A stretch of 64,000 nucleotides of DNA from NCBI RefSeq assembly GCF_017794765.1, contig NZ_CP051236.1, positions 1,992,593 to 2,056,592 of the forward strand. The letters run 5' to 3'. Origin of the DNA: Nitratireductor sp. (GTDB lineage: Bacteria > Pseudomonadota > Alphaproteobacteria > Rhizobiales > Rhizobiaceae). Position numbers and translations under genes: made by a program. The notes beneath the pieces were generated by a model. That model was given only the letters and a program-made list of their open reading frames with translations. It had not been told where the DNA came from and ran no database searches. Below are positions 55,871 to 63,984 of the stretch, piece after piece. How positions within the stretch are numbered: position 1 is the stretch's first letter; every line of letters starts with the position of its first letter.

Positions 55871-57973
55871 ATGAACACACACGCAAACATCCATATCGGC
55901 CATTCGGCCTGTCCGCATGACTGCCCGTCGACCTGTGCGCTTGATGTCGAGGTGAAGGACGGGCGCATTGGCCGCGTCCATGGAGCCAGGGACAACAGCT
56001 ATACCGCCGGCGTGATCTGCGCCAAGGTTGCCCGCTACGCGGAACGCATTCACCACCCCGACCGTCTGCTGAAGCCGCTGGTCCGTTCCGGCGCGAAAGG
56101 TGAGGGGCAGTGGAAGGAGGCGAGCTGGGAGGCCGCGCTCGACCGTGTTGCCGAAGCCTTCCTGAAGGCGGAGGAAAAACTCGGGAGCGAGACGGTCTGG
56201 CCCTATTACTATGCCGGCACGATGGGACTTGTGCAGCGCGATTCCATAGACCGCCTGCGACACGCCAAACGCTATTCCGGCTTTTTCGGCACGGTCTGCA
56301 CCAATGCGGCCTGGACCGGCTTTGTCATGGGAACCGGCGATCTGCGCGGGCCCGATCCACGCGAGATGGCCAAGTCCGACTGCGTGGTGATCTGGGGCAC
56401 CAACGCCGTTGCGACCCAGGTCAATGTGATGACGCATGCGATCAAGGCGCGCAAGGAGCGCGGTGCGAAGATCATTGTCATCGACGTCTACGACAATGCT
56501 ACCATGAAACAGGCCGATCTCGGCCTTGTCTTGAAGCCGGGCACGGATGCTGCCCTTGCCTGCGCGGTCATGCATGTTCTTTTCCGCGATGGTTTGGCTG
56601 ACTGGGCATTTCTTGACAAATACACCGACGATCCCAGGGGGCTCGAAGCGCATCTCAAGACGCGCACGCCCGAATGGGCCTCTTCCATCACGGGGCTTTC
56701 GGTCGACGAAATCGAGACATTTGCAAAGCTGGTCGGTGAGACCAAGCGCACTTTCTTCCGGCTGGGCTACGGATTTACGCGCAATCGCAATGGCGTCGTG
56801 AACATGCATGCCGCCCTTTCCATCGCTGCAGTCACCGGCTGCTGGCAATATGAGGGTGGAGGGGCGTTTCACTCCAATTCCGGCATTTTTCGCCTCGACA
56901 AGTCGCAGATCGAGGGCAGTGCGCTGCGCGATCCCTCGATCCGTTCGCTCGATCAGGCGCAGATCGGGCGCGTTCTGACCAATGATGCTGATGCATTGCA
57001 TGGGGGCCCACCCGTCACCGCACTTCTGATCCAGAACACCAATCCGGCCAACATCGCCCCGGAACAGCGGCTGGTGAAAAAGGGGTTTTTGCGCGAGGAT
57101 CTTTTCACCTGCGTGCACGAGCAGTTCATGACCGACACGGCGAAGCTTGCCGATGTGGTTCTGCCGGCGACGATGTTTTTGGAACATGACGACATCTATC
57201 GCGGTGGCGGTCACCAGCACATCATTCTCGGCCCCAAGCTCGTGGATGCGCCTGGTGAAGCACGCGAAAACCTGTTCGTGATCGAGGAACTCGCCAAACG
57301 ACTTGGTGTCGCTGGACAGCCGGGGTTCGGGCTCACGGCACGCGAGCATGTCGAATTCATGCTTGAGAAGCGCGGGCTTGGTACGTTCGAAAGCTTCAAG
57401 GCCGATCGCTGGGCCGATGTGCAGCCTGATTTCGACACTGCGCATTTCGTCGACGGTTTCGGTCATCCTGATGGCAAGTATCGGTTCCGGCCGGACTGGA
57501 CCGGAACGCCTGCGCCCAACCGCCCGCCGGCCTCTATCGGCCTGCAGGGGCCGCACGCGCGCATGCCGGAGTTCCCCGACCACATGGACTTCATCGAGGT
57601 TGCGGATCCGGAGCATCCGTATCGGCTGGCGACCTCGCCGGCACGCACCTTCCTGAATTCGAGTTTTACGGAAACGCCGGGCTCGGTGAAACGGGAAGGG
57701 CGGCCCGAACTGTTGCTGCATCCCGACGATGCGGCAGAGCTGGGACTTCAAAACGGCGATCGCGTTGAAATCGGCAATCAGCGCGGCGAGGTGATCCTGC
57801 ACGTAAAGCTCTTCGACGGTGTGCGGCGCGGCGTGGTGATTGCCGAGGGCATCTGGCCGAACAGCGCGCATGAGCGGGGTGAGGGCATCAATGTATTGAC
57901 TGGCGCCGATTCCATCGCGCCATATGGCGGCGCGGCGTTCCACGATACGAAGGTGTGGGTGCGGGCTGTGTGA
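55871..57973 (+). CDS. Molybdopterin oxidoreductase (DMSO reductase superfamily), cytoplasmic orphan
   Basis: 700 residues, no signal peptide. Iron-sulfur site Cys14, Cys18, Cys22 and Cys50. Cys143 in GTVCTNAAWTG lies where nitrate-reductase-like enzymes have their molybdenum ligand. Further: VIWGTNAVATQVNVM, the NTNPANIAP loop, and a C-terminal molydop-binding domain (about 590-700: ARTFLNSSF ... GDRVEIGNQRGEV). Related to YyaE/acetylene hydratase-like proteins of unknown substrate. No partner subunit or chaperone gene is adjacent; moaDE lie about 9 kb away. Confidence 0.88.
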   Translation: MNTHANIHIGHSACPHDCPSTCALDVEVKDGRIGRVHGARDNSYTAGVICAKVARYAERIHHPDRLLKPLVRSGAKGEGQWKEASWEAALDRVAEAFLKAEEKLGSETVWPYYYAGTMGLVQRDSIDRLRHAKRYSGFFGTVCTNAAWTGFVMGTGDLRGPDPREMAKSDCVVIWGTNAVATQVNVMTHAIKARKERGAKIIVIDVYDNATMKQADLGLVLKPGTDAALACAVMHVLFRDGLADWAFLDKYTDDPRGLEAHLKTRTPEWASSITGLSVDEIETFAKLVGETKRTFFRLGYGFTRNRNGVVNMHAALSIAAVTGCWQYEGGGAFHSNSGIFRLDKSQIEGSALRDPSIRSLDQAQIGRVLTNDADALHGGPPVTALLIQNTNPANIAPEQRLVKKGFLREDLFTCVHEQFMTDTAKLADVVLPATMFLEHDDIYRGGGHQHIILGPKLVDAPGEARENLFVIEELAKRLGVAGQPGFGLTAREHVEFMLEKRGLGTFESFKADRWADVQPDFDTAHFVDGFGHPDGKYRFRPDWTGTPAPNRPPASIGLQGPHARMPEFPDHMDFIEVADPEHPYRLATSPARTFLNSSFTETPGSVKREGRPELLLHPDDAAELGLQNGDRVEIGNQRGEVILHVKLFDGVRRGVVIAEGIWPNSAHERGEGINVLTGADSIAPYGGAAFHDTKVWVRAV

Positions 57974-58624
57974 GGACCAGGCCGTGCGCTCGCGCATTCT
58001 GCTAATGGGTTCCGAATAGCCTGCGGCTTCCGGGATGACGGGGCATTGCAAGACAGGCTCCATCGTTGCCGCGCGGGGTTTTCCGCCGGGGTTTGCCATC
58101 AGTTCGGGAAACGGGGCGCGTTTTTCGTGCCTCTCTGTTGGGTATTGAAGTGGCGCGAAAAGCGCGCCCCGCCGGCCGCTGTCCCGTCTGCCGGCCGGTC
58201 ACTCGGGCGATCTGTGCCCTAGCGGCTTTTCCGCAACCGGCATGATGCCGGCCGCCGGCCTTTCGCGGGCCCTCACAGGCCTCGGGTTACCGAACCCGAG
58301 GGGGAGGCTGCCGTCACCCCTCCTGATCCCCGGCTCCGGACCCGGTTCCCGACAGGGGCGATGGGTGGGAGTGTAGTGGAGGTTTTGGGGTGGGGGAGAA
58401 AAGAGCGAATAGGGAGTGGCGAATAGCGAGTAGGGAACGCGCTTCGTCGACGTCGTCATCCCATGGCCTGACCATGGGATCCATGCCGTTGCGGTGGTGA
58501 CGGGGTGCGGGTGAGAAAAATAGCGTGTCGCCTTGAAGGGCCGAAGTTTATCCCCGGCGTCCTGGCATGGGTCCTCGGATCAGGTCCGAGGATCACGAAG
58601 GTGTGGAGAAGGGGGCTCTTTCCC
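57974..58624. repeat. Non-coding island of palindromic repeats
   Basis: 650 bases without a supported gene but with many hairpins. A 15-base imperfect inverted pair GGGGCGCGTTTTTCG (58113-58127) with CGAAAAGCGCGCCCC (58156-58170). CCGGCCG/CGGCCGG at 58172-58178 and 58192-58198. A palindrome CCGGCATGATGCCGG at 58238-58252. CCTCGGGTT/AACCCGAGG (58280-58288, 58293-58301). GCGAATAG-type direct repeats (58405-58436). CCCATGG/CCATGGG (58460-58466, 58472-58478). TCCTCGGA/TCCGAGGA (58572-58579, 58585-58592). These look like dispersed intergenic repeats of the rhizobial kind. Confidence 0.7.
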
Positions 58625-59299
58625 TCAACCGCGTCGTTCGCCGGGAGAAACAATCGCGATGTCCCGGTGTTCGTCCTCGACGCCGGAGAATACGGCAACA
58701 CCATCGGACATGCGTACGCGACCTTCCGCGAGAAGGCGGAGCGCCAGGGGGTAGAGCCGATGCTCGACCTTGAGAACCCGCTCGCCAAGTGTCTCTTCCG
58801 TATCGTCGGTGAGAACGGGAACGGCGGCCTGGGCGATGATCGGGCCCTCATCCATCTCCGGCGTGACGAAATGAACGGTGCATCCGTGGACGCGCACGCC
58901 GGTTGCAAGTGCGCGGGCATGCGTATCAAGCCCGCGAAAGCTGGGCAGGAGGGCAGGGTGGATGTTGATCATACGCCCCTTCCATTTCTGCACGAAATCC
59001 GGGGTCAGAAGGCGCATGTATCCAGCCAGGCAAACGATTTCTGCCTTGAACTCGGTCAGAGCCTTGTGGATGGCGGCGTCATGCGCCTCGCGCCCATCAT
59101 AATCGCGCGATGACACCACTCTTGTGGGGATGCTGTGCGTGGCGGCAATCTCGAGACCGCGGGCGTCGGCGCGGTTGGAGACCACACCGACTATCTCGGC
59201 TGGAAACGACGGGTCGATGGCGGCCGCGATGAGGGCCGCCATGTTGGACCCGCGGCCGGAAATAAGGACCGCTACCCTTTTGCGTGTCCGGCGCGTCAT
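58625..59299 (-). CDS. purN: Phosphoribosylglycinamide formyltransferase
   Basis: 224 residues. Transfers formyl from 10-formyltetrahydrofolate to GAR in purine synthesis. [16 protein letters not shown] (9-24), [20 protein letters not shown] with the catalytic Asn and His, and the Asp-containing [20 protein letters not shown]. The start overlaps the purM stop by four bases (ATGA). Confidence 0.95.
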   Translation of the reverse strand: MTRRTRKRVAVLISGRGSNMAALIAAAIDPSFPAEIVGVVSNRADARGLEIAATHSIPTRVVSSRDYDGREAHDAAIHKALTEFKAEIVCLAGYMRLLTPDFVQKWKGRMINIHPALLPSFRGLDTHARALATGVRVHGCTVHFVTPEMDEGPIIAQAAVPVLTDDTEETLGERVLKVEHRLYPLALRLLAEGRVRMSDGVAVFSGVEDEHRDIAIVSPGERRG

Positions 59300-60363
59300 A
59301 GGGCGAGAGAACCGCGATAGGTGACGCCGGCGGCCTGGCGCGGGACGATCTGGCCAAGCATGGTGACATGCTCGCCCGCCTGCTGGAGGAGTGCCGCGAT
59401 CTGTGCCGCCTCATCGGCGGCAACCGCCACAACCATGCCGATGCCGCAATTGAAGGTAGAGAGCATTTCGCTCTCGGCAACACCGCCGGTTCTGGCAAGC
59501 CAGGAAAAGACCGCCGGCACATCGATTGCGTCGAGGTCGATCTCGGCGGCCAGATGATCGGGCAGCACGCGCGGCAGGTTTTCGGGAAAGCCGCCGCCGG
59601 TGATGTGGGCGAGCGCCTTGATGCCCCAGGCGGCCTTGAGCGTTTCAAGGATCGGTTTGACGTAGATGCGGGTGGGCTCAAGCAGCGCTTCGCCCATCGT
59701 CTTGCCCGGCGCGAAAGGAGCCTTGTCGTCCCAGCCCAAACCGGCATCGGAAACGATGCGGCGCACCAGCGAAAAACCGTTGGAATGAACACCGGAGGAG
59801 GCGAGGCCCAGAAGAACGTCGCCCTCGTCAACGTCGCCTGTGGGCAGAAGACGTTCACGCTCTGCCGCGCCCACGGCGAAGCCCGCCAGGTCGTAATCCT
59901 CGCCGTGATACATGCCCGGCATTTCCGCCGTCTCGCCGCCGATCAGCGCGCATCCGGCCTGCCGGCAGCCCTCGGCGATGCCCGAAACGATGGCCGCACC
60001 CTGGTCGGGATCGAGCCTGCCGGTGGCAAAATAGTCGAGGAAGAAGAGCGGCTCGGCACCCTGAACGACAAGATCGTTGACGCACATGGCAACGAGGTCG
60101 ATGCCGACCGTGTCGTGTCGGTTCGCGTCGATGGCGATCTTGAGCTTGGTGCCGACGCCATCATTGGCGGCCACGAGGATGGGGTCGGTGAAGCCTGCCG
60201 CCTTCAGGTCGAACAGGCCGCCGAAGCCGCCGATCTCGCTGTCGGCGCCGGGCCGGCGCGTGGCGCGCACCATGGGCTTGATTTTTTCCACCATCCGGCT
60301 GCCGGCATCGATGTCGACGCCCGCATCGGCATAGGTGAGGCCATTTTTGCTGTCCTGAGCCAT
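59296..60363 (-). CDS. purM: Phosphoribosylformylglycinamidine cyclo-ligase (AIR synthetase)
   Basis: 355 residues. Fifth step of purine synthesis. [13 protein letters not shown] at the N terminus, [19 protein letters not shown] (ATP/metal loop), [11 protein letters not shown] and [14 protein letters not shown] are all in place. The start at 60363 matches the family; 19 extra in-frame codons upstream do not. The 201 bases before it hold its promoter and that of the divergent CDP-alcohol phosphotransferase gene. Confidence 0.96.
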   Translation of the reverse strand: MAQDSKNGLTYADAGVDIDAGSRMVEKIKPMVRATRRPGADSEIGGFGGLFDLKAAGFTDPILVAANDGVGTKLKIAIDANRHDTVGIDLVAMCVNDLVVQGAEPLFFLDYFATGRLDPDQGAAIVSGIAEGCRQAGCALIGGETAEMPGMYHGEDYDLAGFAVGAAERERLLPTGDVDEGDVLLGLASSGVHSNGFSLVRRIVSDAGLGWDDKAPFAPGKTMGEALLEPTRIYVKPILETLKAAWGIKALAHITGGGFPENLPRVLPDHLAAEIDLDAIDVPAVFSWLARTGGVAESEMLSTFNCGIGMVVAVAADEAAQIAALLQQAGEHVTMLGQIVPRQAAGVTYRGSLAL

Positions 60364-60564
60364 TTCGTTCTCGCCGCCGCGTTTTTTTCGGCTTCTGACA
60401 TGAAGGGGGCGCTTCTGCAAGGCGGGAGATATTAACAGGCTGGCCTATTGAAAGCGTGTCCTTACCCTACAATGTGTGAAAGCCTGCGATAAGTGTGACC
60501 CGAAACTGCCTTTGACCGCAACGAAAAGGGCCAGGCAGCGGGCGGCGAGGGTGGAGATTATTCA

Positions 60565-61122
60565 TTGACGATACCCAACATCATCACGTTGATGCGCTTC
60601 TTTCTTGTTCCGGGCGTGGTGTTCGCTCTCCTTAAGGGCGAATATGGCTGGGCGTTTGCCGGTTTTCTGGCGGCAGGCATCTCTGACGGGGTGGATGGTT
60701 TTATCGCGCGGCATTTCGACCAACGTACCGAGCTTGGTGCCTATCTGGACCCGATCGCCGACAAGCTGCTCCTTGTCAGTGTTTTCGTTGTGTTCGGCTA
60801 TATGATGGAGTTGCCGCTCTGGCTGGTGATTGCTGTCGTTTCGCGCGATGCGTTGATCGTCGGTGGCGTGCTGCTCGCCAATGTCATGGGGCACCCGGTG
60901 GCAATGAAACCGCTGTTCGTTTCAAAGGCGAACACGCTGGCGCAGATATTGCTGGCGCTGCTGGTTCTGGCGGAGCTCGCATTCGGATACAGTTCGGGCG
61001 CGGTGAGGATCGCGCTCATCGTGGCAACCGGGCTCTTGACCGTAGCTTCCGGAGCGGCCTATCTCGTCGCCTGGATCAAGCATATGGGTGGTTATGCGGA
61101 AAGTGACGCCGAAGGACGCTGA
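60565..61122 (+). CDS. CDP-alcohol phosphatidyltransferase family protein
   Basis: 185 residues, about five membrane helices. Complete motif in SDGVDGFIARHF...ELGAYLDPIADK. Close in type to PgsA and cardiolipin-synthase-like enzymes, but a separate pgsA exists at 47.3 kb, so the product may be another phospholipid. Starts with TTG (GGAG ten bases before), begins MTIPNIITLMRFFLVP. Its last 35 bases overlap the perM-like gene. Confidence 0.85.
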   Translation: MTIPNIITLMRFFLVPGVVFALLKGEYGWAFAGFLAAGISDGVDGFIARHFDQRTELGAYLDPIADKLLLVSVFVVFGYMMELPLWLVIAVVSRDALIVGGVLLANVMGHPVAMKPLFVSKANTLAQILLALLVLAELAFGYSSGAVRIALIVATGLLTVASGAAYLVAWIKHMGGYAESDAEGR

Positions 61123-62245
61123 AAACGGGGCCGGGCCGGTGATCGCCCGCCCGACGCTGGCGCGCCATGTCGCCTTCTGGGGGCTGGCGGGGCTGGGGCT
61201 CGTCCTGTTTCTTTATGTTTTCAGTTCCATCCTGCTGCCGTTCCTCGCGGGCATGGTGCTCGCGTATTTTCTTGACCCAGTCGCCGACCGGCTGGAGGCG
61301 ATGGGGCTGTCGCGTATCGCTGCGACGGTGCTTATCCTGATTGCATTCGTGGTGGCGCTCGTGCTCGGCCTGATGATCGTGCTGCCGGTGCTGGGCACTC
61401 AGCTGGCCGATTTCGCAAGCCGCTTGCCCGAATATCTGACGCGGTTGCAGGAACTGGCGAACCAGCTCGAGCCGGCATGGCTCGACAATTTCATCAATGG
61501 TGAGACCGACGCGGTGCGCGAGAATCTGAGCTCGATCCTTGCGCAGGGCTCGAGTTTTCTGGGCACGCTCTTCAAATCGGTCTGGAGTTCGGGCGTGGCG
61601 ATCGTCAACGTGGCGAGCCTTTTCGTCGTCACACCGGTGGTCGCGTTTTACATGCTCCTCGACTGGGACCACATGGTCGAGAAGGTGGACAGCTGGGTGC
61701 CGCGCGACCATGTGGAGACGGTGCGCCAGATCGCCCGCGACATCAATGTCGCAACGGCGGGCTTCGTGCGCGGGCAGGGCACGCTGTGTCTCATTCTCGG
61801 CATTTTCTATGCCGTTGGCCTGTCGCTGGTGGGGCTCAATTTCGGACTGTTGATCGGGCTTTTTGCGGGGCTGATCAGCTTTGTTCCGTATGTGGGTTCG
61901 CTGATCGGCTTCGGCCTGTCGATCGGCATCGCGCTGGTGCAGTTCTGGCCCGAATGGTGGTGGGTTCTGGCGGTGGCGGCGATCTTCTTCTCCGGTCAGT
62001 TTCTGGAAGGCAACATTCTGCAGCCGAAACTCGTCGGCAAGAGCGTGGGCCTTCATCCGGTGTGGCTGATGTTCGCGCTGTTCGCGTTCGGCTATCTGTT
62101 CGGCTTTGCAGGCCTTCTCATCGCGGTGCCGGCAGCGGCGGCCGTTGCCGTTCTGGTGCGTTTCGCCATCAACCAGTATCTCGCTTCGCCGCTCTACAGC
62201 GGACACGAAGACGCGCCGGCCAAAACGCCGAAATCCCGGGGCTGA
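61088..62245 (+). CDS. AI-2E/PerM-family membrane transporter
   Basis: 385 residues, about eight membrane segments. Hallmarks: LAYFLDPVADRLEAMGLSR early; a long central soluble segment with coiled helices (about 110-165); ISFVPYVGSLIGFGLSIGIA; and the signature GQFLEGNILQPKLVGKSVGLHPVWLMFAL. Family includes TqsA and PerM; substrates vary (autoinducer-2 in one case, cations in others). Starts with GTG at 61088 or ATG at 61094, both within the preceding gene. Confidence 0.88.
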   Translation: MVMRKVTPKDAENGAGPVIARPTLARHVAFWGLAGLGLVLFLYVFSSILLPFLAGMVLAYFLDPVADRLEAMGLSRIAATVLILIAFVVALVLGLMIVLPVLGTQLADFASRLPEYLTRLQELANQLEPAWLDNFINGETDAVRENLSSILAQGSSFLGTLFKSVWSSGVAIVNVASLFVVTPVVAFYMLLDWDHMVEKVDSWVPRDHVETVRQIARDINVATAGFVRGQGTLCLILGIFYAVGLSLVGLNFGLLIGLFAGLISFVPYVGSLIGFGLSIGIALVQFWPEWWWVLAVAAIFFSGQFLEGNILQPKLVGKSVGLHPVWLMFALFAFGYLFGFAGLLIAVPAAAAVAVLVRFAINQYLASPLYSGHEDAPAKTPKSRG

Positions 62246-62249
62246 AGCC

Positions 62250-62939
62250 ATGTCATCGCGCCAGTTGCCCTTTGATCTGGCTCCCTCGGAAGCGTTGAGT
62301 CGCGACGATCTGGTGGTGACGCCCGCCAACGCGCGTGCGGCCGCCCTGATCGAGAACTGGCCTTCATGGCCGGCACCGGTGGTGATCCTCGCCGGCCCCG
62401 CAGGCAGCGGCAAAACGCACCTCGCGGCCATCTGGCGGGAAGAAACGGATGCCGTGACGGTGCCGCGCGAAGGGATCGACGCCGAGGCCATGGAGCAGGC
62501 GGGTTTGCGCCCGGTCCTGATCGACAATGTGGATGGCGGCCCGGTGGACGAGAACGGCCTTTTCCATCTGATCAATGCGGCGCGCTCGGGGGGGCAGGCG
62601 ATGCTTCTCACCGCGCGCAGCTTCCCGAGCGCCTGGGGTGTGAAACTTCCCGATCTCCTGTCGCGGCTCAAGGCTGCCGCGATGGTGGAAATCGATGAGC
62701 CAGACGACATGCTCCTTGCCGGCGTGATCACGAAACTTTTCGCCGACCGGCAGGTCGATGTCGAACCGCATGTGGTGCAGTTTCTGGTGCGCCGCATCGA
62801 ACGCTCTCTTTCAAGCGCCATCCGGGCAGTGGACGCCATCGACCGCGCGGCCCTCGAACGAAAGACCAGAATCACCCGCCCGCTCGCCGCCGAGATGGTG
62901 GCTGCTTTGGAAGCGGGTGAGAGGATGTTCGAAGGCTAG
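62250..62939 (+). CDS. hdaA: HdaA, DnaA-related regulator of replication initiation
   Basis: 229 residues. Short N-terminal clamp-binding motif QLPFDL (5-10), then an AAA+ domain related to DnaA: GPAGSGKTH (49-57), VLIDNVDGG, and the sensor region SLLSRLKAA-like. It lacks the DnaA DNA-binding domain. With the sliding clamp, Hda/HdaA stimulates ATP hydrolysis by DnaA. Four bases after the perM-like gene, the order perM-hdaA being usual in alphaproteobacteria. Confidence 0.92.
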   Translation: MSSRQLPFDLAPSEALSRDDLVVTPANARAAALIENWPSWPAPVVILAGPAGSGKTHLAAIWREETDAVTVPREGIDAEAMEQAGLRPVLIDNVDGGPVDENGLFHLINAARSGGQAMLLTARSFPSAWGVKLPDLLSRLKAAAMVEIDEPDDMLLAGVITKLFADRQVDVEPHVVQFLVRRIERSLSSAIRAVDAIDRAALERKTRITRPLAAEMVAALEAGERMFEG

Positions 62940-62955
62940 ACCCTTGTTCGAAACG

Positions 62956-62976
62956 CCAAGGCGGTGTGCGCCTTGG
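62956..62976 (+). terminator. Possible terminator after hdaA
   Basis: Eight-base stem CCAAGGCG/CGCCTTGG with five-base loop, 16 bases past the stop. The only T tract (TTTT) comes about ten bases later, so efficiency is doubtful. Confidence 0.4.
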
Positions 62977-63042
62977 GGGAACCATTTTCGCCGATCAAAG
63001 TTTTGCTCTCCACAGATCAGACAAGTGACAAAGGAGTGCATG

Positions 63043-63249
63043 ATGACTGATGAGCGCAAGGATCGCACCACGGTGGTGACCTCAGGTGGCGGCGGGGGTG
63101 CCGGCTGGTTCATAGCCGGCGGGCTCGTCGTTGCTCTCGCTCTGGGAGGGTTCCTGCTTTTCGGCGGTGCACTGGGCGGCGGCGACGGTGGTGTGAACAT
63201 CGATGTTCCGGAAAAAGTCACCATCGAAACACCCAAGCCATCCGAATAA
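63043..63249 (+). CDS. Small single-helix membrane protein, unknown function
   Basis: 68 residues. Charged N terminus (MTDERKDRTTVV), a poly-Gly turn, one hydrophobic helix (about 21-45, WFIAGGLVVALALGGFLLF), another Gly-rich turn and a short extracytoplasmic tail (VNIDVPEKVTIETPKPSE). AAGGAG lies six bases before the second of two adjacent ATGs, so 63043 was taken over 63040. Followed directly by a terminator, which supports a real monocistronic gene. No family recognised. Confidence 0.75.
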   Translation: MTDERKDRTTVVTSGGGGGAGWFIAGGLVVALALGGFLLFGGALGGGDGGVNIDVPEKVTIETPKPSE

Positions 63250-63256
63250 CCACTTT

Positions 63257-63281
63257 CATCGCCCGGCTTTGCCGGGCGATG
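63257..63281 (+). terminator. Terminator of the small membrane protein gene
   Basis: Perfect 11-base stem CATCGCCCGGC/GCCGGGCGATG with loop TTT, seven bases past the stop, followed by TTGTACTTGTT. Confidence 0.8.
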
Positions 63282-63364
63282 TTGTACTTGTTGCCGCACT
63301 TCATGCGGAAATCATCGATTTGGGCTTGCGCGGAAAATTCTGAGACTATAGGGGTTCATTCGCT

Positions 63365-63441
<77 letters not shown>

Positions 63442-63512
63442 CCTTTTCGCATTTGTGCGGATGTCAGGTGGTGCCACCTGACTGAAAAATGCTCTGGAAC
63501 GAGGTTTACGAC

Positions 63513-63818
63513 GTGTCTGCGCGCATTTTCAGCCCGGCCAAGACGGCCATGCAGTCCGGCAAGGCCAAGACCGGCCTTTGGGTGCTGGAGTTCGATCCCG
63601 AAATACCGCGCAAGATCGATCCTCTCATGGGATACACCACGTCTTCCGACATGAAGAGCCAGGTTCGCCTGACTTTTGAGAGCAGGCAAGAGGCTATCGC
63701 CTACGCCGAACGGAACGGAATTCCCTTCCGTGTGGAAGAACCTCACAAGCCCAAGCGGCGTCAGGTTTCCTATGCGGACAATTTCCGCTATGACCGCAAG
63801 ACCCCGTGGACACACTGA
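63513..63818 (+). CDS. NADH dehydrogenase accessory protein, NDUFS4-like (ETC complex I subunit)
   Basis: 101 residues. Matches the alphaproteobacterial relatives of mitochondrial NDUFS4 (18 kDa/AQDQ subunit): [26 protein letters not shown] at the start, [31 protein letters not shown] and [15 protein letters not shown] at the end. Family members help assemble or stabilise complex I. GTG at 63513 was chosen because homology starts there, with GAGG nine bases before; an ATG eight codons upstream is in frame. Sits between tRNA-Pro and tRNA-Arg, as in related genomes. Confidence 0.9.
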   Translation: MSARIFSPAKTAMQSGKAKTGLWVLEFDPEIPRKIDPLMGYTTSSDMKSQVRLTFESRQEAIAYAERNGIPFRVEEPHKPKRRQVSYADNFRYDRKTPWTH

Positions 63819-63834
63819 ATGAGCTCCACACGTC

Positions 63835-63911
63835 GGTCCCGTAGCTCAGTTGGATAGAGCACCGGCCTTCTAAGCCGATGGTCGCAGGTTCGAATCCTGC
63901 CGGGATCGCCA
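63835..63911 (+). tRNA. tRNA-Arg (anticodon TCT)
   Basis: 77-base cloverleaf. Acceptor GGTCCCG with CGGGATC (one G-T pair), D arm GCTC/GAGC, anticodon loop CTTCTAA (anticodon 63869-63871) with a C-A mismatch at the outer stem pair, T arm GCAGG-TTCGAAT-CCTGC, encoded GCCA end. Sixteen bases after the NDUFS4-like gene. Confidence 0.96.
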
Positions 63912-63937
63912 ACGATTTCAGGGTCCATTCTTGTCAC

Positions 63938-63984
63938 ATGGTTTACATTTGATACCGGAGAGATGGTTTACACTTTCTCCGGAG
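63938..63984. repeat. 25-base direct repeat, possible end of an insertion sequence
   Basis: ATGGTTTACA at 63938 and again at 63963, each followed by a T-rich stretch and CCGGAG (63955-63960 and 63979-63984). Repeated ATGGTTTACA blocks remind me of the terminal regions of some transposase elements (IS481-like), and the site is just past a tRNA gene, a common integration spot. The window ends before any transposase frame can be seen, so this is only suggestive. Confidence 0.35.

Noticed and set aside
55787..58099. N-terminal 770 codons of a 1053-codon minus-strand frame
   Set aside because: It is the antisense of the molybdopterin oxidoreductase gene; homology to RlmJ begins only at the ATG ending at 55786, and the upstream peptide is His/Arg-rich shadow sequence.
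58199..58459. 86-codon minus-strand frame
   Set aside because: Lies wholly in the hairpin-rich intergenic island; the peptide is a translation of repeats (PYSLFATPYSLF and similar) of the kind often mis-annotated as hypothetical proteins.
58505..59113. 202-codon plus-strand frame
   Set aside because: Mostly antisense to purN; no homology features.
61076..62875. 599-codon minus-strand frame
   Set aside because: Antisense to the perM-like and hdaA genes, both with clear family motifs; the peptide has Arg/Ser/His-rich shadow composition.
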